A DNA stretch of 18,575 nt from the NCBI GenBank assembly GCA_039024295.1, contig JBCDIQ010000069.1, forward strand, positions 1 to 18,575, in the 5' to 3' direction. Below are positions 7,510 through 14,021 of the stretch, piece after piece; the stretch's first letter is position 1, and every line of letters begins with the position of its first letter. The translations under genes were made by a program, and so were the position numbers. Source of the stretch: JBCDIQ01 sp039024295. Its GTDB lineage: Bacteria; Bacteroidota; Bacteroidia; J057. The notes beneath the pieces are model-generated. The model was given only the letters and a program-made list of their open reading frames with translations, was not told the DNA's origin and ran no database searches.

Positions 7510-8625
7510 ATGACTATGCGTTTCTTTGTTGTTGTATTCCTGCAAATCTTTTTGGTGTTTCCCTCGCTTTCAGCTCAAATTATGCTGGACCATACCTATG
7601 AGGGAGCGGCCAATACTGAAGCTGGTGCGTATGCTGAATTTAGCATAACCCGCCTTGAAATTTCTGGATGTAAGTACGTTCACCTGGACAAGGCAACAAA
7701 CAACATTCACTTTTTTAACCTGGATCACACCCCTTTTCGCTCGGTAAACTTTGATGTACTCCCATTTCGTGGCGTAGACGAATATCAGTTATTGTTCCCT
7801 ACCGAAACGTTGTTTGATACGGACAGGCTCATTGAGTTTATGCTTACGGGGCAGGATTCCTCTGGTCAGATACGAACAATGGTGGTAAATGAGGTGGGGT
7901 TAATTCTATTGGATGAACCTGGAGGATTGGTGCCTGTGACAAGGAAGGACATGATGCGGCCAGGGCCTATTTATAATACTGGAAAAGGATCCCGGCTGGT
8001 ACTGGACTATGATGATGGCAAAGCAAGGGTATTTGAATTGCCTGGTTTATATGTAAGTCCGGACTGTGCAGCCTCCCTAACAGAGATGACAGTGATGCCT
8101 GGTACCAAATCCGTTGTTTACCGCGCAGACACCGTTTACTTAAGCGGCGTACGGACGGTCATGGTCCGAGATACGCTGATCCTGACTGAGTCTGAATACA
8201 AAGAAGTGTTGGAGGAAGCCAGTAAACCCAGGCCCATTGAGGAACTAAATCCATCTGACTTACGGGTGGGATTACAGATACAGTTAAAAAAGCTACAGTT
8301 TGAGCGAGGAACCGCTACATTTATAAAAGGATCGACCCCAGATTTGAAAAGTTTGCTCAAACTCATGGAATCTTATCCACGCATGGAAATCCGGCTAGAG
8401 GGTCATACCGATCAGCGCATGGATAATATGAGCAGTGTAGATAATAACATGCAGCTTTCACAACGGCGCGTGGCGGCAGTGAAGAATTATCTCGTAAAAA
8501 AGGGTATAAATGGCGATCGGATCGAATCAATAGGCTATGGAGGGAGCAGGCCCATTGCCAGCAATAACCAGGAGGAGACCCGTAAATTGAACAGAAGAGT
8601 GGAAGTGAAAATCACGGCATTGTAG
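7510..8625 (+). CDS. OmpA-family (peptidoglycan-binding) protein with uncharacterised N-terminal half
   Basis: About 371 residues from the ATG at 7510; a GTG at 7489 would add seven residues and an ATG at 7516 would remove two. I prefer an ATG because it gives a clean signal peptide MTMRFFVVVFLQIFLVFPSLSA, cleaved before QIML. The C-terminal 110 residues are an OmpA/MotB domain: LEGHTD with Asp301, the NMQLSQRRVAAVKNYLVKKG helix, GYGGSRPIASN, and LNRRVEV with Arg362-363. The Asp and Arg are those that bind the diaminopimelate of peptidoglycan. Residues about 25-190 are beta-rich and unlike the OmpA barrel; I do not recognise them. A linker with DTVYL and DTLIL strands (about 207-230) resembles stalks of other Bacteroidota OmpA proteins. 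It is probably a periplasmic or outer-membrane protein tethered to the wall. Confidence 0.88.
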   Translation: MTMRFFVVVFLQIFLVFPSLSAQIMLDHTYEGAANTEAGAYAEFSITRLEISGCKYVHLDKATNNIHFFNLDHTPFRSVNFDVLPFRGVDEYQLLFPTETLFDTDRLIEFMLTGQDSSGQIRTMVVNEVGLILLDEPGGLVPVTRKDMMRPGPIYNTGKGSRLVLDYDDGKARVFELPGLYVSPDCAASLTEMTVMPGTKSVVYRADTVYLSGVRTVMVRDTLILTESEYKEVLEEASKPRPIEELNPSDLRVGLQIQLKKLQFERGTATFIKGSTPDLKSLLKLMESYPRMEIRLEGHTDQRMDNMSSVDNNMQLSQRRVAAVKNYLVKKGINGDRIESIGYGGSRPIASNNQEETRKLNRRVEVKITAL

Positions 8626-8637
8626 AAAAAACCTGAG

Positions 8638-8646
8638 TTATCCACA
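8638..8646 (+). promoter_or_regulatory. DnaA-box consensus match
   Basis: TTATCCACA matches the DnaA box consensus TTATNCACA exactly, 12 bases past the OmpA-like gene's stop. A single box with no cluster and no AT-rich unwinding element is not an origin. It may be chance or a titration or regulatory site. Confidence 0.25.
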
Positions 8647-8730
8647 ATATAAGTGCGATAGTCACCCGGGAATTTCGTCTAACTTTGAAACGAAAAGTTA
8701 CTTTAGGTTCAGTTTTTGCACCTATCTGTT

Positions 8731-8766
8731 AAAAACCTTACGTAAAACTTTGCGTAAGTAGTTTTT
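8731..8766 (+). terminator. Probable hairpin terminator after the OmpA-like gene
   Basis: CTTACG (8737-8742) pairs with CGTAAG (8753-8758) around a 10-base loop. Below it AAAAAC (8731-8736) pairs with GTTTTT (8761-8766) across a two-base bulge (TA). The A-rich left and T-rich right flanks give terminator geometry, although it is 105 bases past the stop and the bulge weakens it. Because the flanks are complementary it could act in both directions. Confidence 0.4.
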
Positions 8767-8806
8767 ATTTTCAACGCTCTTTGAGAAAGGTCCGCAAGAT
8801 GCATGA

Positions 8807-8837
8807 TTTGATCCATAAGCTTCTTCGTCTATCTTTG
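8807..8837 (+). promoter_or_regulatory. Promoter of the M23 peptidase gene (Bacteroidota type)
   Basis: TTTG at 8807-8810, a spacer of exactly 19 bases and TATCTTTG at 8830-8837 match the Bacteroidota consensus TTTG-N19-TAnnTTTG at every defined base. Transcription would start near 8842-8846, leaving a leader of about 90 bases before the ATG at 8934. The rest of the 308-base gap holds the hairpin at 8731-8766 and no gene. Confidence 0.65.
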
Positions 8838-8933
8838 CTGCCCCTTCACAATAAGGCCACCTCGAATTCATACTCTATGATGTATTTCTGGTGGAATGTT
8901 CAACTCAATCAACTCGCATAGAGAACTTTAACC

Positions 8934-9563
8934 ATGAAAGCCTACATATTCAGCTTGATCTTGTCGGCTTTTGGTGCAACGTTTGTCTACTTTTTCACCT
9001 CCAATGAAATGCCTGCTGATTCTCAGGTGCGCGTTTCATCAAATGGAAAAGATGGCCACGCTCGCTTAAAATCGCAACTTGCTCATGCGCGCGTGCTTGC
9101 ACCTACAGATTTGCTGGAAGTACCTACTATCTATCCTTTGGCAAAACCAGACGATGAAATCCTGATCGGTAGCCCATTTGGCATGCGCTTCCATCCGGTA
9201 CACCACGTGAACAAAATGCACAAAGGATTAGACTTTGTCGCCCCGAAAGGAACCCCTGTTTTAGCCACAGCTAGTGGTGAAGTTGAAAAAGCAGTGTACC
9301 AGGGCAACAAAGAAGGGTACGGAAGGCATATAGTCATCAAACATGATGAAGCCTATGAAGGTGAACAGTATTCTACTTTGTATGCACATCTTTCCTCCTT
9401 GCGCGTAAAGCAAGGGGAGTATGTGATGCAAGGCGATACAATCGGATTTTCTGGCAATACTGGTACAAGTACTGCGCCTCATTTGCATTATGAGGTTCAC
9501 TTGAACGGTGACCATGTTGATCCACTGGAATACCTTCACGAAGTCTCATTCGCAGGTTTCTAA
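8934..9563 (+). CDS. M23-family (LytM-type) zinc metallopeptidase, membrane-anchored
   Basis: 209-residue peptidoglycan endopeptidase. An N-terminal hydrophobic segment (about 4-22) serves as signal or membrane anchor. The catalytic domain (about 76-200) shows all LytM residues: zinc ligands His96 and Asp100 in HKGLD and His185 in the HLH motif, plus catalytic His152 (YAHLSS) and His183. It also has typical strands GSPFGMRFHPV and GFSGNTGTSTAPHLHYEV. It would cleave peptide cross-links in the periplasm, and with all ligands present it should be an active enzyme rather than an EnvC/NlpD-like activator. No LysM or coiled-coil region is attached. It has its own promoter (8807-8837) and terminator (9592-9617), so it is probably a single-gene transcript. 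Confidence 0.94.
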   Translation: MKAYIFSLILSAFGATFVYFFTSNEMPADSQVRVSSNGKDGHARLKSQLAHARVLAPTDLLEVPTIYPLAKPDDEILIGSPFGMRFHPVHHVNKMHKGLDFVAPKGTPVLATASGEVEKAVYQGNKEGYGRHIVIKHDEAYEGEQYSTLYAHLSSLRVKQGEYVMQGDTIGFSGNTGTSTAPHLHYEVHLNGDHVDPLEYLHEVSFAGF

Positions 9564-9591
9564 TGTTAACACGTACGAAGTCAAAACAGCT

Positions 9592-9617
9592 AACCCCACC
9601 ATTTGGTGGGGTTTTTT
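9592..9617 (+). terminator. Strong Rho-independent terminator after the M23 peptidase gene
   Basis: AACCCCACC (9592-9600), loop ATTT and GGTGGGGTT (9605-9613) form a 9-bp GC-rich stem running into six T (9612-9617). It is 29 bases past the stop codon. The minus-strand sequence beyond the stem lacks a T tract, so it is mainly one-directional, though the stem also lies downstream of the convergent aldolase gene. Confidence 0.93.
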
Positions 9618-9663
9618 AATTGCTGGCTAGTAAATATGAACTTTCTGAGTTATCGAAATAGGG

Positions 9664-10731
9664 TTAGGCATTTTTGCCAATGGCATTTAAATCCTCGAAT
9701 GCTTCCACCAAGCGCTTGATGAAGGCCTTTTCTCCCTCCCGGAGCCATTTACGAGGGTCATAGTACTTTTTGTTGGGAACATCGTCTCCTTCAGGGTTGC
9801 CAATTTGTCCCTGTAAATAATCGTGGTTCTTGGCCTCATATGCGCGAACACCGTCCCAATATGCCCATTGTAGGTCGGTGTCGATGTTCATTTTGACCGC
9901 TCCATACACGATGGCTTCTTTGATCAGATGCTTTTCGGAGCCTGAGCCACCGTGGAACACAAAATTGACCGGGTTAGCACTCGTGTTGTATTTTTCCTGA
10001 ATATAATCTTGAGAGTTTTTTAGAATAATGGGTTTTAACTCCACGTTTCCAGGCTTGTACACGCCATGAACATTTCCAAAAGCTGCAGCCACTGTAAACC
10101 TGGGACTTACCCTGTTAAGGCTTTCATACGCCATGGCTACTTCCTCTGGCTGGGTATATAGCCGGGAGCTGTCAACGTCGGTATTGTCTACCCCATCCTC
10201 CTCTCCGCCCGTAACGCCAAGCTCAATTTCAAGCGTCATACCAATGGCATGCATCCGTTCCAGGTATTTTCTGCTGATTTCGATGTTTTCTTCTACTGGC
10301 TCCTCTGAAAGGTCAAGCATGTGGGAGCTGTAAAGGGGTTGGCCTGTGCGTTCAAAATGTGCTTCTCCTGCTGCAAGCATCCCATCAATCCAGGGCAATA
10401 ATTTTTTTGCTGCATGATCGGTATGGAGTATCACAGGGACTCCATAAGCTGCTGCCATCATATGAACATGATGTGCACCGGAAACCGCGCCTGCAATAGC
10501 AGCTGCCTGCCCCTCATTCAAAAGGCCTTTCCCCGCGAAAAAGGAAGCCCCTCCATTCGAGAATTGGATGATAACAGGTGAGTTTACTTCCCTGGCTGTT
10601 TCCAATACAGCATTGACAGAGTTGGTGCCCACCACATTGACCGCAGGTAAAGCAAAGTTGTGTTCATTTGCGTAGTTAAGCAGGTCAGTTACTTCTTGAC
10701 CATGTAATACGCCAGGTCTGAATTTGGACAT
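9664..10731 (-). CDS. fbaA: Class II fructose-bisphosphate aldolase (class IIA)
   Basis: 355-residue zinc enzyme that reversibly splits fructose 1,6-bisphosphate into dihydroxyacetone phosphate and glyceraldehyde 3-phosphate in glycolysis and gluconeogenesis (cytoplasm). It aligns almost end to end with E. coli FbaA from memory: HTDHAAKKLLPWIDG, SSHMLDLSEE, YLERMHAIGMTLEIELG, TGGEEDGVDN, FGNVHGVYKPGNV, NFVFHGGSGS, KMNIDTDLQWA and NKKYYDPRKWLREGE. Expected zinc ligands are His106, His222 and His260, with catalytic Asp105 and the Glu177-Glu178 pair of the mobile loop. Length is as in the family. It is monocistronic and converges on the M23 gene. About 130 bases separate it from the gene upstream, where I see no clear promoter. 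Confidence 0.97.
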   Translation of the reverse strand: MSKFRPGVLHGQEVTDLLNYANEHNFALPAVNVVGTNSVNAVLETAREVNSPVIIQFSNGGASFFAGKGLLNEGQAAAIAGAVSGAHHVHMMAAAYGVPVILHTDHAAKKLLPWIDGMLAAGEAHFERTGQPLYSSHMLDLSEEPVEENIEISRKYLERMHAIGMTLEIELGVTGGEEDGVDNTDVDSSRLYTQPEEVAMAYESLNRVSPRFTVAAAFGNVHGVYKPGNVELKPIILKNSQDYIQEKYNTSANPVNFVFHGGSGSEKHLIKEAIVYGAVKMNIDTDLQWAYWDGVRAYEAKNHDYLQGQIGNPEGDDVPNKKYYDPRKWLREGEKAFIKRLVEAFEDLNAIGKNA

Positions 10732-10859
10732 AGGTTCAGTCTAATGTTTGTTCTGATGCATATGAATGGATGAAGCAAGGGAGTTTGCCTCAATTCTAAG
10801 GAAAGCTGCGAGGAATAGCTCGAAAATCCTAATGTTCGGCAGAATTTCCTTGTCAGTAC

Positions 10860-13148
10860 CTACTGAACATGTACACTAACAATCGCTGTCTCAAGTCCGG
10901 TTCTGAGCAAAATCCGATAGATCCCCCGTGCCCATTGCTGAATATCCAGTTCAACCTGATTGGTATGGGCAAGTGAATTCAAGGCAGACTGATAAACTTT
11001 CTGCCCATTCATCCCAAAAACGATCAATTCTGCGGGGGAGCTTGGATCAGCTTGATACCTGATATTCAGGGTTTTGGCTGCCGGATTAGGGAATGCTTGC
11101 AGGTGATTGATGCTGCCAGGTTTTTGCGAGATTGGAATGAATTGCACCTGATTGGACCTAAGCAGTTGACCGTTAGGGGTTTTTACCGAGATGCGGTAAT
11201 GAGGTTGCCGCTGGTCAAAAGGATCTCTCTCAGGGTCTTTGAATTCATAGCGTCTGTTTTCATCTATGTCCATCTGGGAAGGCAATTGCCCGCACAGCTT
11301 AAAGGCAAGCCCGTCATGTGATTTTTCTATCTGAAATTCCTCAACCCTCATTTCAGCAGGTCTCTGCCAGGTAAGGTGGTTGTTTTCCCAGGTTTCTAAG
11401 ACAAAGTTTTTCGGCTCTAAGGGGTACAAGTTTGGGCATTCATCTCTGACTTCCACTTTGATGGTAGCAGGCCTGCAAAGTGGATTTCCCCCATAATAGG
11501 TACTCGTGTCACATAAGCGATAAGTGAGGGTAACCGATTGTGCTTCTATGTTTTCTGCTACACTGAAGCTCAATAACTGCGATTTTGAGTCGTAGTCTGC
11601 CCTTCCCAAGCTTCGGTCCAGCCCTGCAAGCTGAATAGAAGAAGGGTCCAGCGCAAAAGTTCCCGGAACGTCATTGTTTAATATTTCTACTTGAACAGAA
11701 TTATTGAATAGAACACAAGTCGTGTCGTTTTTAGGCTCTGGCGGACAGATCTCCTCAATAACATAGGGTAGGGTGATTCTGCTGCTAACACTATGTAGCC
11801 AGGTATTTACCATTACATTGTTTCCTTTTCCTCCATCCCATATGTTGCAGTTAGCAAAGCAGCCAGTAAGATTTTGAGTATTGATGGGGGTGGCAGTATT
11901 ATCCCAAAACATTCTAGGAATTGGCAACCCGGATGGCCGAATAATCGAGAAATTAAATCCTTGCTGATGGTTCTCCGGATCCCAAATGGGGAAGTGTAAA
12001 ACCGCTGCTAAAAACTCTACTGTAACCGCGCCACTTGTGCCAGGAGGTAAGGGATTGCCCTGTCCGTCAAGGCCATCCCATGGGATACAGGTTTCTCCGG
12101 CGTGTGTAAGTTCATAGGGAAAGCCCACGTCTACTGAATCTGGATCAAATACGCCATTACTGTCTACATCTATGAATACATTTACAATTCCCGTTCGGTC
12201 CGCGCCTACAAAGATACAGTACTCCTCACCGGTGATGCAGCCATTAAACTGAACAAATTCAAGGGTGCCCGGTGTCCCGGTGGGGAAAAGGATGCTGTCA
12301 GGCTCATTTAAAAAGATAGGGTATTGGGGAACTACCGAGTTTACCTTTGTCCGGGACTTTCTGTCTTCTTCAAGGTTTCCGGTACTATCAGCACCATATT
12401 GGTTGAATGAAACAGAGTAACCAAATGGCTGTATTTCGTTCATTTCCATCAGAACTACCGTGCTATCTGGTGTCCACGCATAAAAGTTCATGCACGCTTG
12501 GTTGGAACCACTATTCGTGTTAAGGTGCCATTTGCGGCTAAATAACCGCCCGGTTTTCACTACAGGTTCTTCCTCATCGGTATAGTCTGCTACCGTAACA
12601 TCAAACGGATGGATATAATAGCGTTGGCTTAAGTCATTGGGTTCATCCGGATCGCCCACATTGAAGGTTATGCTGTAGTCCCCTGCTACTGTGGGGGTAC
12701 AAGAAATTGCCTGATACCCATCTTCTGCTTGAAAATCGTCCAACAGTTGTTTTGGACCCGCATAGGCCTGAACGCCATCATTTGCAATGTAGCCTGCATC
12801 TTCTGAGGTTTCAGGAACCCTTCCACTAGAAATTACTGTACCATTTGGGTCAGTGATCTTGTAGTAGAGACTTTTGCTGGAAGGTTGGAGGCGGGTAAAT
12901 CCATAAAATATCCGCTCCACACTTGGGTTAGCAATATGTACGTAAATGTAATCCGTGGAGGGACGCCCAAAGGTGGATCCTTCTTTTCCCGATCCATCGT
13001 TTCCTTGAATGTAGGAGATACAACTCGACGCACTGCCTGCGGGCATTAACTGTGCGGTGCCCTCTGCGTTCAAGTTACTGGGAAGACATACGAAAAACGC
13101 AGCATGTAAGAGGAAGGCTGCTAAGGGAAAAGGGATAAAGCGTTTCAT
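10860..13148 (-). CDS. Type IX secretion system cargo, large multidomain secreted protein
   Basis: 762-residue secreted or cell-surface protein of unknown function. A signal peptide (about 1-28) sends it to the periplasm. The last about 80 residues, starting LQAFPNPAAKTLNIRY and containing ELIVFGMNGQKVYQ and ARGIYRILL, are a type A sorting domain of the type IX secretion system. In between: an N-terminal beta-rich region (45-190); a region with DVDSNGVFDPDSVD (327-340), an EF-hand-like calcium loop; WDGLDGQGNPLPPGTSGAV (357-375), like the FlgD Ig-like repeat; an Ig-like or cadherin-like module (475-570, EILNNDVPG to IKVEV); and a fibronectin-III-like module (578-672). Cys residues are frequent (43, 150, 219, 304, 311, 354, 430, 434, 468, 478, 546, 558, 571), so disulfides are plausible. 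No enzyme motif was seen; adhesion or surface structure is a guess. It is transcribed divergently from the gene at 13339. Confidence 0.88.
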   Translation of the reverse strand: MKRFIPFPLAAFLLHAAFFVCLPSNLNAEGTAQLMPAGSASSCISYIQGNDGSGKEGSTFGRPSTDYIYVHIANPSVERIFYGFTRLQPSSKSLYYKITDPNGTVISSGRVPETSEDAGYIANDGVQAYAGPKQLLDDFQAEDGYQAISCTPTVAGDYSITFNVGDPDEPNDLSQRYYIHPFDVTVADYTDEEEPVVKTGRLFSRKWHLNTNSGSNQACMNFYAWTPDSTVVLMEMNEIQPFGYSVSFNQYGADSTGNLEEDRKSRTKVNSVVPQYPIFLNEPDSILFPTGTPGTLEFVQFNGCITGEEYCIFVGADRTGIVNVFIDVDSNGVFDPDSVDVGFPYELTHAGETCIPWDGLDGQGNPLPPGTSGAVTVEFLAAVLHFPIWDPENHQQGFNFSIIRPSGLPIPRMFWDNTATPINTQNLTGCFANCNIWDGGKGNNVMVNTWLHSVSSRITLPYVIEEICPPEPKNDTTCVLFNNSVQVEILNNDVPGTFALDPSSIQLAGLDRSLGRADYDSKSQLLSFSVAENIEAQSVTLTYRLCDTSTYYGGNPLCRPATIKVEVRDECPNLYPLEPKNFVLETWENNHLTWQRPAEMRVEEFQIEKSHDGLAFKLCGQLPSQMDIDENRRYEFKDPERDPFDQRQPHYRISVKTPNGQLLRSNQVQFIPISQKPGSINHLQAFPNPAAKTLNIRYQADPSSPAELIVFGMNGQKVYQSALNSLAHTNQVELDIQQWARGIYRILLRTGLETAIVSVHVQ

Positions 13149-13338
13149 ATTTCGGTGGATAAAAATGAGAAACTTGTGTATCCTTGCAGGTCAAAGCCGG
13201 GTTGCAAAAAGCATCAAGTCATATTTTATTTAATTAAATCGTAAATTAATTTTTGTAAAATTACCGGTTATTTGAATCTTTTTTGTTCTTCCTTGGCCAT
13301 TTTTCTTACATACTTTGGTACATTTATCCACAAAAATC
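13149..13338. promoter_or_regulatory. Divergent promoter region, AT-rich
   Basis: 190 bases between two divergent genes. The middle is very AT-rich and includes the perfect palindrome ATTTAATTAAAT (13228-13239). ATACTTTG at 13310-13317 resembles a -7 element (one mismatch) for the rightward gene, but no correctly spaced -33 TTTG was found. A perfect DnaA-box match (13324-13332) lies in the presumed leader. Both genes' promoters must lie here; the exact sites are uncertain. Confidence 0.4.
13324..13332 (+). promoter_or_regulatory. DnaA-box consensus match
   Basis: TTATCCACA, a perfect TTATNCACA box, six bases before the ATG at 13339. A one-mismatch copy (TTATCCACC) sits on the other strand at 13154-13162, close to the start of the divergent gene. 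No origin-like cluster exists here, so regulatory or chance origin remain open. Confidence 0.25.
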
Positions 13339-13944
13339 ATGAGGCAGATCATCTTATCATTAGTACTACTGACATTTTTTCAAGTAGGGCATAGTCAAAA
13401 TGTTGGTGGTGGACTTAGTGCCGGATTTAACACCAGCCAGATTGACGGAGACGGATTTGGAGGCTTTTACAAGGTGGGAGCAAGCCTTGGAGGGTACGTG
13501 TATTACGATATATTCAACAACCTTCGCTTCCAGGTAGACTTGCTTTATGACCAGGTAGGCAGTTCATGGAGAAATAATGAAATCAATTACCGGGTCAATT
13601 ACTTCTCGGTTCCGGTTTTGCTGAACCTAAACATCCCTATTCAAATTGGGGCCAGTGAGTTTGAGATTGGTTTCCATGGTGGGCCCTCTTTTGGGATACT
13701 CTTGGGGGCGGAGGATGTACTAAATGAACAGGATTTTACTGATGAACTGAATTCCTTGGAAGTTCGGATGGTAGGAGGGGGGTCCTTCAACTTTACCGAA
13801 AGGTTTGCCTTTTTGCTTCGATACGGCTACTCTATTTCCAACTTGGCAGCTGGTTCTCCAAGCAGTGCCTTATTTCCAGAAAATGTGGGCCCGTTTAATA
13901 ACGTGGTAACCTTTTCCTTCAGGTATGAGCTTTTCACCCGTTGA
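13339..13944 (+). CDS. Outer-membrane beta-barrel protein, PorT-like (OMP_b-brl_2 type)
   Basis: 201-residue small outer-membrane barrel. I chose the ATG at 13339: MRQIILSLVLLTFFQVGHSQ is a clean signal peptide, while the longer frame would need a TTG at 13315. The mature protein is a series of amphipathic strands with turns, typical of 8-10-stranded Bacteroidota barrels: GGGLSAGFNTSQI, YKVGASLGGYVYYDI, LRFQVDLLYDQVGSSW, YFSVPVLLNLNI, FEIGFHGGPSFGILLG, LEVRMVGGGSFNFTERFAFLLRYGYSISNL. It ends VVTFSFRYELFTR, with aromatic residues in the last strand as recognised by the BAM machine. The YFSVPVLLN...GGPSFGILL pattern is characteristic of this PorT-like family. Function of the individual member is unknown. 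It ends 77 bases before the glucanotransferase gene and could share its transcript. Confidence 0.85.
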   Translation: MRQIILSLVLLTFFQVGHSQNVGGGLSAGFNTSQIDGDGFGGFYKVGASLGGYVYYDIFNNLRFQVDLLYDQVGSSWRNNEINYRVNYFSVPVLLNLNIPIQIGASEFEIGFHGGPSFGILLGAEDVLNEQDFTDELNSLEVRMVGGGSFNFTERFAFLLRYGYSISNLAAGSPSSALFPENVGPFNNVVTFSFRYELFTR

Positions 13945-14021
13945 GTTTATTTCTTTTCTCTATCCATTTTAATCGCCCAAACCTTACCATTTCTCTATTA
14001 AAGTAAATCTTCCTCGCTGCG

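Noticed and set aside
8680..8687. TAACTTTG, a perfect -7 element match
   Set aside because: No TTTG or TTG at the proper distance upstream. The better supported promoter is 8807-8837.
10811..10824. Small hairpin CGAG/CTCG between the aldolase and the type IX cargo gene
   Set aside because: Only a 4-bp stem with no T tract on the proper side, so not a convincing terminator for the cargo gene.
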